Below the pieces are notes generated by a model. The model saw only the letters and a list, made by a program, of their open reading frames with translations, did not search any database and had not been told where the DNA came from. Of a stretch of 64,000 nucleotides of DNA, positions 10,422-21,930 are shown in pieces. The DNA is taken from assembly GCA_000151295.1 (NCBI GenBank), contig GG745328.1, positions 2,241,992-2,305,991 of the forward strand, written 5' to 3'. Every line of letters begins with the position of its first letter. Position 1 is the first letter of the stretch. Source of the stretch: Allomyces macrogynus ATCC 38327 (taxonomy: Eukaryota > Blastocladiomycota > Blastocladiomycetes > Blastocladiales > Blastocladiaceae). A program made the translations under genes and the position numbers.

Positions 10422-11418
10422 GATTTTATCTTTTTTTCGGTGTCGCAAACGTTCTAGTGTTGGTTTCTTGCCATCTGTATAAACTTTTCTTGTTCTCGAA
10501 TGTACGTTTTTCCGGATCGCAGCTCGACCAGCATCGCTGCAGTCGTTTGCTCCTGCTGGTTGGGTGGCCCGGAACACGTCGGCTCTTGTTGCGGTTGACC
10601 CGAACCGGCCGGGGATTCATGAACGCGTCGACTGCCTCCCCTCGCCGCGGTTCATTACCGCGTTGATCGTGAGTTGATTGAACGTTGAAATAGGCCCCTT
10701 GCCCACAGTGTTTGCTCCATTCTGCTCACAACGCATCATCTGCACCGAGCCTGAATTTATATTTTTCTCGTGCGCATTTGCGCGGGCACCAGGGACGGAG
10801 AGTTTCCGGGTTGCTGGGCTGGGACGCGCGAGGACGCTATCCTGGCTGGTTGCCTGATGGTGGCAAGCGCGCCCATGGAGTGGCTTGGCCCTGTCCCCGA
10901 CCATGTCGATGTCCCCTGCAACGTTGTCGACTTGGTGGTGCTTCTCTTTTCCTCCCTGTCAACCCGGCGCGCGCTCAACGACGGGGCATTCACCACGCAA
11001 TCTGCTCCCACACCGGTCGCATTGCGCTCGACCCGGTCCACACCACGCGCTGCCGCGCTGTCCACCCGTCAGCATCGCGCGTGCGGTCTCCGTTCTGGTC
11101 CCCTCAAGTCCACGACGCTCGGTCAGTGCACGGGCTTCAGCGACCTCCAACACCCTACCAGCATCCGAATTACGTCGTGAGCGGAACCCTGGCGGCCTGC
11201 TCGTACCCTGGTGCCCACGCTCGTCGCCCGTCGGCCCGCTCGTTTCTCGTTCGCCCGGTCGCACTCGCTGCAGGCGATCGCATTGTGGCCACCAAACGCC
11301 CATCAGCGTACAGCGTCGCACAGCTAGAAAACTAGACAGACCAGTGAGCGCGAGCCGTGCTCGCTCCGCCAATTGCTCTTCGCGACCCGCCCTGTACATT
11401 ACCTGCACGACTCTCGCC
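10422..11418. other. intergenic region
   Basis: About 1 kb between two same-strand SH3 membrane protein genes. Open frames here lack conserved motifs and show mixed codon bias. I see no gene, RNA or repeat. Confidence 0.4.
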
Positions 11419-13561
11419 ATGACAACAACCACCACCGCATCCCGACGGCCCCCGCGCCCTGCCGCGGCATGGAGGGCAACATCGCGTCGCTTGGCGGCAC
11501 GATTCTCGTCGGTGCCCGCCCGCGGCCTCGTCGCCATTCTGGTCGCCGCGACACTGCTCGTCATCTCGCTCGCGATCCCAACGGCGCTCGCCGGGTGCAT
11601 TCCGCTGCAGGGCTCGACGCAGTGTCTCGGGTACCCAGCGAATATCGGCGTGAGCACCAACTTGACGTGGGCCATGGGCAATATTCGCAAATACTTTTCG
11701 CTCAATGGCACCGACCCGACCGACACGCCGTCGAGTTATTTGATCAACGACGTCAAAGATTTTGACAGCAAGATTATGGCCGACTCGATTGCCAAGATCA
11801 AGGTCAACCCGCTGCTCAAGTGCGAGGTGCCGAAAGACTATGTGGTACGTCGGGATTGGGATTGGCGTGGTGGTGGTGGTGGTGGTGGTGGTGGTGGTGG
11901 TGGTGGTGGTGGTGGTTGTGCACGAGCAGATTCTGACATTTTCGTCGGGGACAGCAATACTACCGCGCCTTCATTTGCACGTGGCTCGTGCACGCGTCGG
12001 TGAGCGACTGTCCGGCCAACGACCAAAAGAGCACCATCTTGTGCGCAACATCGACCATCAGCTTCTTTGATGTGCGTTTCTCCGGTGAGCGTTGCGCAGA
12101 GCACCAGTAAACGCTGACGTGACCCCCTCTTTTCCGCTTTGCAGAGCATTGCGCTCGCCTTGAACGACACCAAGTTGTGCCCCGACACGGCCGACCGCCC
12201 GGCCGCGATTGCCAAGGTCCAGGACCTGCAAAAGTCGATGCTCTCCACTGACTCGGTCGGCCAGTACTACAACGGCCTCGAGAGCACGGGATGCATCCAA
12301 GGCCGCACGCTCCAGGGGCAGTCGCTCTGTGGATACGGCAATCAGTCGGTGGTACGTTTGAATGTCTCGCTTTCCTGCTGAGAGGTAATTTCATTCACCC
12401 TTCTCCACCCTCTTGGTTAGGCATGCTCGCGCTCTTGCGCCGAAGCGAAGTGCAGTGTCGCCGGCACCACCGACGACGGCACCCTCACCTCCGAAAGCTC
12501 GGGCCTCTCGACCGGCGCGATCGTCGGCATCGTGATCGGCGTGCTCGCCCTGCTCCTGATCCTCGCGGGCGCCGCGTACTTCATCTGGCGGCGGCGAAAG
12601 GTCAACAGCGACGCTGTTCAAGTCAAGCTCGACGGGCGGCACGCGCCGCGCTCCTCGTCGTCGCCATCAGGCCAGCCCGTCATCAGCGGCCCGATGCCAG
12701 CGCCGACGATCGACCTGAGCATTCCCGACTCGCCGCTCGTGCAAACGCCCATGATTGACCGGTTCGGGCGGCAGTCGTTTGTGCCGCCGGCGGCCAACGA
12801 GAACCCGTATCGGCAGTCCGGCGCGACCACGCCGAGTTCGGCCAATCCGAATTACCAGCCTGTATTACCGGCAGCTCGAGGCCTACCAGCAGATTCTGGA
12901 TTCGGGGATGGCGCCGGCGGCGCCGCAGGAGCCGGGAAGGTCTGCAGCCGCGACTGCAGCGGCGGGGGCGACGGACCCGGAGAAGAAGGCGTTGTCGGCC
13001 AAGCAGCAGAAGACGTTGTCGACCGTGACGGGCCTGACCGCACTCGACCCGCAGGCCGCCGTCGACATGTTGTCGGCCATGGTCCGTGACGACCCGGGCC
13101 TGTCGGGTCCCGGGACGCGGTCGACGATCAACACGGCGGAACCGATGGCCGCGCTGTCGCGGCTCGTGAACAACGGCACGCCGCCCGTCCCGCCGCTGCC
13201 GGCGGCCGTCCCGCCTGTCCCCGCGGACCCGCCAGAGTCAGCGGGCCCGGGGCCCGTCTCGGCGCAGTCAGTGCCGTCGTCGATCAAGGGTAAGATCATG
13301 CACGTGAATGCGCACTTTGAGCCAGACTTTGTTCGGACGAGTTGGGGCGTGACGCTGGGCGACCGCGTCAAGATTTTGAAAGTGTTTGACGACGCGTGGG
13401 CGTTGGCGGGGGCTTCTTGTCGCCGCACGACGAGATTATTGCCAAGGGCATGATCCCGCTGTGCGTGTTTGACGAGTTTGCGGGCGCGCGCGCGTCGCCG
13501 GTCGTGTCCGGTTCGGTAGTCGCGTCGGACGTGCCGTTGCCGCCGCATGTCCCAGCATTAC
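11419..13561 (+). CDS. single-pass membrane protein with cytoplasmic SH3 domain (runs into gap)
   Basis: Exons 11419-11844, 11955-12071, 12145-12351 and 12421 onward. An N-terminal hydrophobic segment (GLVAILVAATLLVISLAI) ends near the mature start AGCIPLQGSTQC. The ectodomain has many Cys and several N-glycosylation sites (NLTW, NGTD). A transmembrane helix (AIVGIVIGVLALLLILAGAA) precedes RRRK. The tail is Pro-rich and ends with an SH3 domain (HVNAHFEPDFVRTSWGVTLG ... DDAWALA ... GMIPLCVFDEF). Two frame changes are needed: near 12857 (before QLEAYQQIL) and in the G run near 13408-13412 inside the SH3 domain. Both look like one-base indels. The 3' end is near or inside the assembly gap at 13562. 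Same architecture as the gene at 7935, but a different ectodomain. Confidence 0.75.
11868..11916 (+). repeat. (GGT)n trinucleotide microsatellite in intron 1
   Basis: About 16 uninterrupted GGT units lie inside the first intron of the SH3 membrane protein gene, between its GTACGT donor and the acceptor at 11954. Being intronic, length change should not alter the protein unless splicing fails, in which case it would encode poly-Gly or poly-Val. Confidence 0.9.
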
Positions 13562-13676
13562 NNNNNNNNNNNNNNNNNNNNNNNNNNNNNNNNNNNNNNN
13601 NNNNNNNNNNNNNNNNNNNNNNNNNNNNNNNNNNNNNNNNNNNNNNNNNNNNNNNNNNNNNNNNNNNNNNNNNNNN
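13562..13676. other. assembly gap (115 N)
   Basis: A run of N. It removes the 3' end of the forward SH3 gene and the C-terminus of the converging DBR1 gene. Confidence 1.
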
Positions 13677-15708
13677 GCACCTTCGCCGCTTTCCGATACG
13701 ACCTCGGCCTCGGTCGCCACTGTCTCCCCCCCGTCCTCAGCCGCCGCCGTCGCCGATTCGCCCCCCTCCACGAGCGTCGCCGCCGCCGCCGCGGCTGCCG
13801 CTTCCGCCGCGACCTCAGCCGCATACTCAGCCTCCATCCTCGCCCTCTGCGCGGCGGCCATCGCCGCGGCCTGCGGGTGCCGTGCGTACATCCTCTCCAC
13901 CAGCCGTTCATTCGCGCGCTGGTACTCTTCGTGCGGGATCCCATCCTGGTTGATCTTACACTCAATCCCAAGCATCGCGCAGAACGCGTCCGTCTGCGGG
14001 TTCCGCTGCGGCTTCCACGCTAATTCGCGCCACTCACCCGGCGGATCACCGTGTAAGTGCAGCGGCCCCGTCATTTCAAACGAGCCGACGGGCACCTGCA
14101 ATGCCGTGTCGTCCGGGATATGCTCGTCGAGCCACTTACGCGCGTCAGCGACTTGCGCGGCCAAGTCGTCGAGCGAGGGCAGTGACGGAGCGATGATCTC
14201 CGGTCCGAGCGGGAGGTACGGCGTGGTCGCGCGCACGATCGCGAGCCAGTCGCGGTCGTAAGCGAGCGGGCCTGGTGTGTGGTTCGGTAAATCGAGGAAC
14301 TGGATAAAGTGGCGCCGGGCAAGACACTTGTCGAGCGCGAGGAAGCGCGTGACACGCGCGTGCGTCGCGTCGGGCCGGGTCGCGGGGGTCACGCGCGCCG
14401 AGTCGAGCGAGACGGTGGATGGGTCGAGGACGGGTTTGGTCCGCGTCGCGTGCGTGAACTGCGGCGTGTGCTTGAAGTGCCGCAGGTCGATGGGTTTCTT
14501 GCTCGGCGTCGATGCGTGCGGGACGAGCGCGGGGAAACCAACGTGCAGGTGGGCCGCGAACCAGTAGGACGGGCGCAGGTGGTGCAGGAGGTGTTGCATC
14601 GCCGGCGAGCCGAGCTTGCCCGAGAGAATCTAGACCAGAAAACGGGACAGCTGAGCGAACGGCTCGGAGAAGAGAGGAATCATTGGCAACAAAACACACG
14701 CACGTCTTCCTTGAAGAAGGGCTTCTTGCGCTTCAGCGCTTCAAGGTCGCCGTAGAGGGCTATATCGCGCGGCCACTCGTGCGAGAGGAACAGATCAAGC
14801 GGCTTGTTGTACTAGATGATAAGTTCGAGCGTGAGTCCCGATTCGACACCACGACGGATAAAGACGACTGCGCTAAGACGGTCCGTACCAGGGTGAGCTG
14901 GGCCACCTCGAACATGCGCGTGTGGTAAATGGACCGGAGCTGGTTCGAATCGTACGGTGCGACCTCGTAATGGCCTGAGCAGGAATCAAAAGTCAGTTCA
15001 CGGTCTTTTCTCACGGTGGAAAAGCCGAATTGCACCCGCATGGAACGTACTCTTGATGTAGTTGCCCGGGTTCCAGATACCGCTGGTGCCGCCGATGCGC
15101 AAGTCACCGAAGCGGAGGACGTTGGCCCACCCTAGGTAGTAAATGTTGGGTGCGGCCCACCCACCGTGGTACCTGTAAAGCAGGGAGTCATGATCAACGA
15201 CCTGAGCGACGAGAGCGCTCGAAACGGCCAGAAAAAACGCGTACAGCTCCCACATGTAGGCTGACGATTCATGGTTCCCGCCAATGAACAGGGTCAGGTA
15301 CGGCGCCTTCTTGGCGCCCGAGTAGTACTTGTTGAAGTCGCCGAGGTGACGGTACTTTGGCGGGACGGCGAGGTTGCGAAAGTCGGACGTGTTGCGAACC
15401 GCCTACAAATCCCAGCACAATGCGGTCAATGGTCCAATTCCAGGTGGAGAGGTGCAAGCGCGTCGAGAGCAAGATCCGACAGTCGAGAACGTACTTGGAA
15501 ATCGCCGGAAATGAGCACCAAGTCAACGGGAATGCCCGTCTCGGCTTCGCTCTGCTGTACCGTCTCGTAAATGGTGTCGAGGGCGCCGTGGCCGCAGCCG
15601 ACAATGGCAATCTAATTGATCTCGAAGAGGGAGAGCGTCTTGCCAGATCACAACATGTTCGATTTTCCTCTTGCCGGTTCACCGACATCAGCCAACACGT
15701 ACGCGCAT
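13677..15708 (-). CDS. DBR1: RNA lariat debranching enzyme (C-terminus lost in gap)
   Basis: Seven exons on the reverse strand: 15708-15703, 15611-15495, 15402-15245, 15172-15051, 14974-14889, 14811-14704 and 14629 to the gap. The first exon is only six bases (ATG CGC), giving MRIAIVGCGHGALDTIYETV. The metallophosphoesterase motifs follow in order: GCGHG (Dbr1 has Cys where other family members have Asp), SGDFQ, GGNHE, SHEWP and AHLHVGFPALV. The Dbr1 C-terminal domain begins near TRFLALDKCL. The enzyme cleaves the 2'-5' branch of intron lariats in the nucleus, fitting an intron-rich genome. The known tail is Ala/Glu-rich and runs into the gap. Confidence 0.92.
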
Positions 15709-16422
15709 CTTGGGACGGCGTTTACCACAAGAGATGAAAGGAACGCGGGAAACAGCGGCCTTTTTGGTCGGCTTCTTCTTAGTCTTTTTGCTCGACACAC
15801 TCGGGGCAGGTCGCGCCTTTTTGGGGAGCGAGGACGGTTTGTTGCAGGGCGACAGTGACGCAGCGGAACTTGCAGCAGCAGCAGCGCAGCAGGACCGGAT
15901 GGAGAAGTGAGTCAAGACGGGCGCGACGTTGGTCAAGACGCGAGAGGCCAGGGACCAGCGATTCATTCAGCGTCCGACGCGGTCGGGATTGGAGATCGTC
16001 GTGGTTGGCCGGCGTGACTCAAGCCTTGGTGGTCGCGGGCTTGCTCGCGGGGCCAATCGGGGTGAACGACTTGAGCTGGCACACGAGCACGCTCGTCTCG
16101 TGTTGCAGCAAGTCTCGCAGCGGAAGGAACGTCGTGCGTGCTGATTGTTGGTGGATCCAGGCGCTGCTCGTCGCCGTCGACGGCGCTGACGCAACGGATG
16201 CTGCCGTGGACTGCCCCCCCAGCTGCCCTGGACTGCCCCCCAGACTCCAGCTCACCTGAGCCACACCAGAGTGGCGGCTTGCCCGCCTGCCGGCTCGCGC
16301 AGCCTGGCGGCCGCAACTCCGTTCGTTGGCCTCACACTCCGTCGCTCCCGGCCGCCAACTCTCCCCGCGTTCACGCGTTCTTGGACCTTCTCGCACAGCA
16401 CCCGACCCAACCAGCTGCAATC
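15709..16422. other. intergenic region with short imperfect tandem repeat
   Basis: Divergent spacing between DBR1 (-) and a penta-EF-hand gene (+). It contains two close copies of a TGGACTGCCCCCCAG-like unit at about 16206-16248. No gene seen. Confidence 0.4.
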
Positions 16423-17721
16423 ATGAGCGTTCCGCGCCCGCCGCCCCCCGGTGCCGACCCGATGCTCTGGTGCGCCCTCATACGCGACTGCGCCGATCGG
16501 CCAAGACAACCGACGCGATGCGGCTCGATAGCAAGGACCATGTTCCTCACGCGCAATGTGTCCGGATCTTCCAGGCAATATTTCCAGGCCGTCGACCGCG
16601 ACGGCAACGGCGGCATCACCGCCGACGAGCTGCAGCGCGTGCTCTACAACAATGGCCAGATTCCGTTCAACGAGGAGACTGTGCGTCTCATGGTCGGCAT
16701 GTTCGACCACGACCAGTCGGGCACCATCAACTTCAACGAGTTCTCGCGGTACGTCGACTTGTTCTACGCTGATGTGCGCGTGTTCGTCAGGCAACTGACC
16801 CTGTTGCGGGTCCTTTTCTCCTTGATGATAGCCTTTGGCAGGTGCGTCAGTTCCATGTCTTGGCGCGCCCTCGCGCGTGTGCGCCTTGGAGCGCGTCTCA
16901 CTCACCCGATCAATTCCTTGATTCACGCGCTCGTTGGGCATCTCCAGCACATCCAAGAGTGGTATGGTGCGTATCGCGTCGGTCCTCCCCCGCCCATTGG
17001 CCCACGACCACGACCACCACGCTCATCGCCCTGTTCTCCATAACTAGGCGTGTTCAACAACTTCGACATGGACAAGTCGGGCTCCATCGACAAGGCCGAG
17101 CTGAGCCGCGCGTTCCTCATCTTTGGCTACAACTTGCCCGAGGCGCTGGTCTGTTTCCCCTTGTCTTTCATTCGGTGAGCGTCGTCATCGCTATCCTCTG
17201 ACCCGGTTACTGACAATTCTCCTCTCCGCCTTTTCCCACTGCCCGCGCGTTCTACTTGCCGTGTTCGATTCGATTCGTCTTGCCGTGCACCAGATTGACT
17301 TGCTGCTGCGCAAGTACGACCGGTTCGGTACGAATGATCATCCCGCTCCTCCGCCCAAAGGTGAGCGACACCCCTACCTGCTCCACCTTGCGCTCGCTCG
17401 CTTTTCCTGGTGATGCTTCTCCATCCCGTCCAGCCCAAGAATACGACGCTCACTGTGCATCCCATCGCCTGCTTCTCCTGACCAGGTCGCGGCTCGATCA
17501 CGCTTGACGCGTTTATCCAGTGCTGCGTCACGATTCGCAGTCTGACCGAGTCGTTCCAGCGCTTCGACACAGACCGCGTACGTGCCTTTTATTTTCCCGC
17601 ACTCGACCATACGCACGTCTTCGTGTTCCAGCCGCTGACCCTTTGACCTCGCTCGTTTTAGGACGGCTGGGTCAACCTGGACTACCACAACTTCCTGCAC
17701 CTCGTCCTGGCCAACCGCTAA
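16423..17721 (+). CDS. penta-EF-hand calcium-binding protein (ALG-2/PEF1-like), copy A
   Basis: Seven exons: 16423-16469, 16575-16752, 16948-16966, 17048-17148, 17294-17327, 17486-17577 and 17662-17721, giving 176 aa. The acceptor pairing around 16752/16948 is the least certain junction; it gives a 19-base exon and keeps phase. Five EF-hand loops are visible: [36 protein letters not shown], a degenerate [12 protein letters not shown], and [12 protein letters not shown], ending [10 protein letters not shown] short Pro-rich N-terminus precedes LWQYFQAVD, as in PEF family members. Such proteins dimerise through EF5 and bind membrane-trafficking partners when calcium rises. A second family member is encoded about 4 kb away on the other strand. 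Confidence 0.85.
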
Positions 17722-18040
17722 ATCGATTGTCCGTGTGGGTGGTTCGGGTCGGGGCCGGCGCGACGGCGGCACGCGTGCCGCTGCGCCGCCGCAGTGTAAA
17801 CGACGTTCAATTTTCTTGTGTTCACAGATCAATCTATGCCCGTTCCTCCCCTTCTTTCTCTTGCCTCGGACCAGTCTAGCCATCCATTCAACAAGGGAGT
17901 CGACGTACAACTGCGAAATTACCCGCAGCAAGGCCGTGATCCAAACCACGCTCCACATCGGCTTTGTGCCAACGTCCACTGCAAACTGCCATGGGTTCTG
18001 CGTGTATTCACCTTGCGATCACAAACAGCGCGCTGCCGAC
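17722..18040. other. tail-to-tail intergenic region
   Basis: About 320 bp between the 3' ends of the penta-EF-hand gene A (+) and phosphatidylinositol synthase (-). No element recognised. Confidence 0.4.
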
Positions 18041-18841
18041 TTACTCGGCCTTGACCGCGGCATTGGCCGTTTGCGCATCGAGCTCAGCCAGCTTGTTGCT
18101 CGCCCCGACCAGCTGCACGACATTGAGCACCTGCTTGAGCGCGCAGACCGGGAACGCGATCCAGGCGCCCCAGTAGATGGCCGCGTAGTAGGCCGACGTC
18201 GTGGGGACGTGGTAGAGCGCGTAGAGCAAAACAAACTCGAGCTCGTTGAACGCGCACACGAGGAACAGGACAATCTACACGTTCGCAGTCAGCGTCTTGC
18301 CCTCCCTTCTCCACCGTCAAACCAAAGCTCCGAGCGATACCTTGTTGTGGTAATACAACCGCAAGATCGGATTCGCCGTCCGATCAATCTCCTTGTGGCT
18401 CGCGTGCCCGCCGACCAGCGACGAGTACATGTGCATGTAGTGGCTGCTCAAGTCGAGCGCCATGAGCAGCTGGAAAACGAGCAAGTAGTCCGGGTAGACG
18501 GTCGTCAAGTAGGCCAGCAGGCAGGTCGTCGTCGACCGGTCCGTGACCATGTCGAGCACGGCCCCAAACCGACTGCACTGGTTCATGTACCGCGCAACGT
18601 GGCCGTCGGCCGCGTCGAGCAGGCACGAGACAATGTAGGTCCACATGCACGCGATCGGGTGCGTGCGCATCAGGGCGCATGCGGCCGCGGCGAGGATCAC
18701 GCGCGAGTAGCCTAACGGTACGCGCGCGGGGAGGCGGGTCAGTTGGTGCGGATCATGGCGGGTTGCGGGTGGATGGAGGGGACGCGCACCGATCAGGTTG
18801 GGCCAGAACACGAACACGTCGGCTGTGGTGACGCGCGCCAT
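18041..18841 (-). CDS. PIS1: phosphatidylinositol synthase (CDP-diacylglycerol-inositol 3-phosphatidyltransferase)
   Basis: Three exons on the reverse strand: 18841-18790, 18711-18341 and 18274-18041; 218 aa. The product begins MARVTTADVFVFWPNLIGYS. The CDP-alcohol phosphotransferase signature D-x2-D-G-x2-A-R-x8-G-x3-D-x3-D is complete in LLDAADGHVARYMNQCSR followed by FGAVLDMVTDR. LDLSSHYMHMYSSL is typical of eukaryotic PI synthases, and several hydrophobic helices follow (LYALYHV, YWGAWIAFPVCALKQVL). The enzyme makes phosphatidylinositol from CDP-diacylglycerol and myo-inositol in the ER membrane. Length matches yeast Pis1 (about 220 aa). Confidence 0.93.
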
Positions 18842-19664
18842 GGTTGCGATTCTGGGTTGGTATTGATCAGACGAGGGGTACGGGTCCAGACGAGCGCGCG
18901 AAGCGGGTTCCTTGGCAGCAGCGGCAGCAGCAAAGCAGCGGCGTGGGTCGGCGGCAGCGTGTTCGCAGCGAGAGTGGGCTGGGCGCGAGGCCGACGGGAC
19001 GGTGCGGGTGCAGCAAGTAGGTTGCCGGGTCCAGAGCGCGAACAGCGTGCGCGCAAGTCGTCGTCGGGCGCGAATGCTGGTCGCGGTGGTTGCGGTGGTC
19101 GATGCAGGGTTGGCGCGGGTCGGTGGTGGCGGTGAGTTGGAGCTGCGGTGGTGCCGGCAGGCGGCACGATGGCATGGCAGAGCCGAGGGAACTTGGCCAA
19201 CAACTTCTCGAATCACATGTTCGTGCTTTGCTTCCACTTACGTAAAGATCGTCCTTGGCCGCGTGCTCTCTGTTGCCCAGAAGCCCTGAGACACGGACCT
19301 TGCGTACGTCGCTCCTGCGCGCGGCCAGCACACGGTGGCGAGTCCGCCGGCCGTGCTCGCCGGAGGCCACGGACACTGGCGGCTCCTGATTGCCGCCGAC
19401 GTCATCAACCAAGGACGGACGCTGGGAGAAATGTATTTCCCGGGGAATGATGGCGACCGAACACGGATCATAAGAGAAAAGATGATGCGCGGGATGATGC
19501 CCGCCCGGACGGCACAACGCCGTCCCTTGATATCGTCGGTGCGCTGCGGCCGGAACGCGACGGGATGAACGCGACTGGTGGCCGGCCAGTAGGACCGAAT
19601 CAACGCCGCCATCACCCGACCCAACGGCGCCGACCAATCAACCCGTCCGACCGACGCGTCCACT
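18842..19664. other. intergenic region
   Basis: About 820 bp upstream of PIS1 and downstream of the small unknown gene. Open frames here have no conserved motif or consistent codon bias. Nothing recognised. Confidence 0.4.
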
Positions 19665-20030
19665 TCACTCGCGCCCTTGAATCCGCGCCTCCTCACCGGC
19701 CTCGGCCCACGGCGACGCGACATCGGCGCCCGCAGCCGGGTGCCGCAACTGCTTATCGCCGACCTTGAGCCCCGCCTGCGTGTGCTCGACCGCCGCTGAC
19801 AGGCTCACGTCCTCCTTCTTGCGGTGCGCCGGGATCCCTTCTCCCTGGCGCACGACGCGCGCTTCTTCGTGCGCGTGAGCGCGGTACTTGCCCGGATGCT
19901 GCATGCGCTCGCGCCGCTCCTGCTCCTCGAGTTTGGCGACGCGTGTGCGGTCGGTGTCGTCGAGGCCGAGCTCGTCAGGCGACAGGTCCGACAGGTTGCG
20001 CGTCTCAGGCTTCTGCTGCTGGTCGGACAT
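19665..20030 (-). CDS. small charged protein of unknown function
   Basis: A reverse-strand frame with strong G/C third-position bias. From the ATG at 20030 the product is 121 aa, starting MSDQQQKPETRNLSDLSPDE. An in-frame ATG at 20084 would add 18 residues. It is hydrophilic, with a short charged helix (VAKLEEQERRERMQ) and no Cys, signal peptide or membrane segment. I do not recognise the family. It shares a roughly 500 bp divergent promoter with the eL22 gene. Confidence 0.5.
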   Translation of the reverse strand: MSDQQQKPETRNLSDLSPDELGLDDTDRTRVAKLEEQERRERMQHPGKYRAHAHEEARVVRQGEGIPAHRKKEDVSLSAAVEHTQAGLKVGDKQLRHPAAGADVASPWAEAGEEARIQGRE

Positions 20031-20084
20031 CTTGGCGGGAGTGCTCGACGTGATGGCGAGGTGGAGGTAGAGCTGCGCGTCCAT

Positions 20085-20588
20085 GGTGGTGGCAGGAAGG
20101 CGGTCAGACGCGTCGCGGCGGCGCAGGCTGGTGGGAGTCGGCGGGGCAAAGGCGGGGCAGCGAGCGGGTGGGGATCGCGCGGCAGTGCATCAGAGACGTG
20201 CTTACCTTGCTGGGTTCAGCGGGGTGGGTGCGGAGCCTTGAACAGGGGGCTGGGGAGAGAGAAATGTCGCGACGGCCGCCGCGTTCTTGAAGGGCGCGTG
20301 CGCGGCCAGCTTTCGTACGCCCGAACGCGTGCAGCGCTGTGGCCGGGGAGCTCTCCGCGCTTGCCGTGGCCAGCGGCCGGCGCGGCGCGTGCATCTTGCT
20401 TTCCGCGGCTTGGCCGCTGAAGCGCTACGACGCGAGAGGATGGCTTTGGCAGCTCAGTCACCAATGGGTCACGCCGCGCGTTGCCGCCAAAACAACGTCC
20501 CCACCCAACCTCCGACCAGCGCCGGTTCAAGTCGGGCGTTCCCTCGCCGTACGTGTTCCCTCTCCCCCGACATATCGCAGCATTAAAA
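20085..20588. promoter_or_regulatory. divergent promoter of small unknown gene and eL22
   Basis: Gene-free spacer with a CCAAT element near 20460 in the eL22 direction. No TATA box clearly seen. Confidence 0.3.
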
Positions 20589-21159
20589 ATGGCGCCCGCT
20601 GTTCGTGTCTCACCACCATCACCATCGCTCCCAACTCGACCGCTGCGCCGTGCCCGGCCTCGTTGGACTTGTGCCGGCGCTCGTCCGCGCGCTGGCGACT
20701 CGACACGGCTCCCACGATGGTCACGGTCGTGCATCCGTCACGCCGACCCCACCTTGCAACTCGACCACCCCCCAACTCACCCCGTCTCGCTCCACGCGGT
20801 CCCCGACTCACTAGGTCACCAAGTCGATCTACAAGTTCACGCTGGACTGCTCGCAGGCCGCTGAGGACAAGATCTTCGACGCTGCTGCGTTTGAGAAGTT
20901 CCTGCACGACCGCGTCAAGGTCGCGGGCCGCACGGGCAACCTCGGTGAGTCGGTCAAGATCGCTCGCGAGGGCGACGCCAAGATCACGATCACGGCCACG
21001 ATCCCCTTCTCGAAGCGGTACCTCAAGTACCTGACCAAGAAGTTCCTCAAGAAGTACCAGCTCCGCGACTGGCTCCGCGTCGTTGCCGCGTCCAAGTCGT
21101 CGTTCGAGCTGCGTTACTTCAACATTGACCAGAACGAGGAGGCCGCCGACGAGGAGTAA
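20589..21159 (+). CDS. RPL22: 60S ribosomal protein eL22
   Basis: The main exon, 20815-21159, encodes [66 protein letters not shown] and an acidic tail NEEAADEE. This is the whole eL22 fold. The 5' end is uncertain. One model starts at 20589 (MAPA, in a good AAAAATGG context) with an intron 20601-20814; another uses ATG at 20717 with the intron starting at 20720. Both keep phase. The product is 116-118 aa, normal for eL22. Confidence 0.9.
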
Positions 21160-21930
21160 GGATCTTCTCAATCAAGCTGCGTGTCGTCGACCTGTCGCGT
21201 GCGTGTGCGGACGTGTTGCTGCGAACGGCCGCGGTGTTTGCTCGCTTAAGCGCACTGCGTGACCGGTAAAAATACATTCTTCACGGGCGAGACGGGAACG
21301 AGCCCTTTACCAATCACAATCCCACGGCTCCATGTCTCTCAATCGCTCCCCTCTGTGGGCTCCATGTCGTTTTGGCATGGCGTCCATTTGGTGGAACGTT
21401 GAGTCGAGTTGCATCTCAGCGGTGAGCAGTTCGCCGTCGTCGATCAGACACTCTTCTCGTCACAGTCCTTCAAAAAACGTGCAAGATGTGGAGGTCCACA
21501 TTCCTGTTCGCTGCCCTTGTCCCAGTGCTCGCCGCCACGGGTGCAGGCTATTTTGCTGTTTTTATGAGTGTGCCAGGGCCGCCGCCCGTCGTTGATTTAG
21601 CACAGATTGGAGCGATGTCAACATTGGCAGCGTAGATTCCAGATTCTGAAAGGAGGTCCAGATTGTAGGCGTAGTGAAAGGCGGCGTGTGTACGCCGACA
21701 AGGATGGCGTGGGACGGTGCGCGCTCGTTTCATATCCTTCGCGGCGAGCAACAACATTGCGAGCTCTTTGGGACGAAAGCAAAACATGGTCTCGTTGCGC
21801 GCTGTATTTATGTACAGGACTCGTGAGTTGTGGGCAGGGACGGCAACAAAACCGGCGATAACTGGCTCGAAGAAAATGGGAGAGCAAGCGGCGGCCGCAG
21901 CGCGCACGCAAAGGCGCAAGCGTGGGGCGG
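21160..21930. other. tail-to-tail intergenic region
   Basis: About 770 bp between the 3' ends of eL22 (+) and penta-EF-hand gene B (-). It is AT-richer than its surroundings. No gene or repeat seen. Confidence 0.4.
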
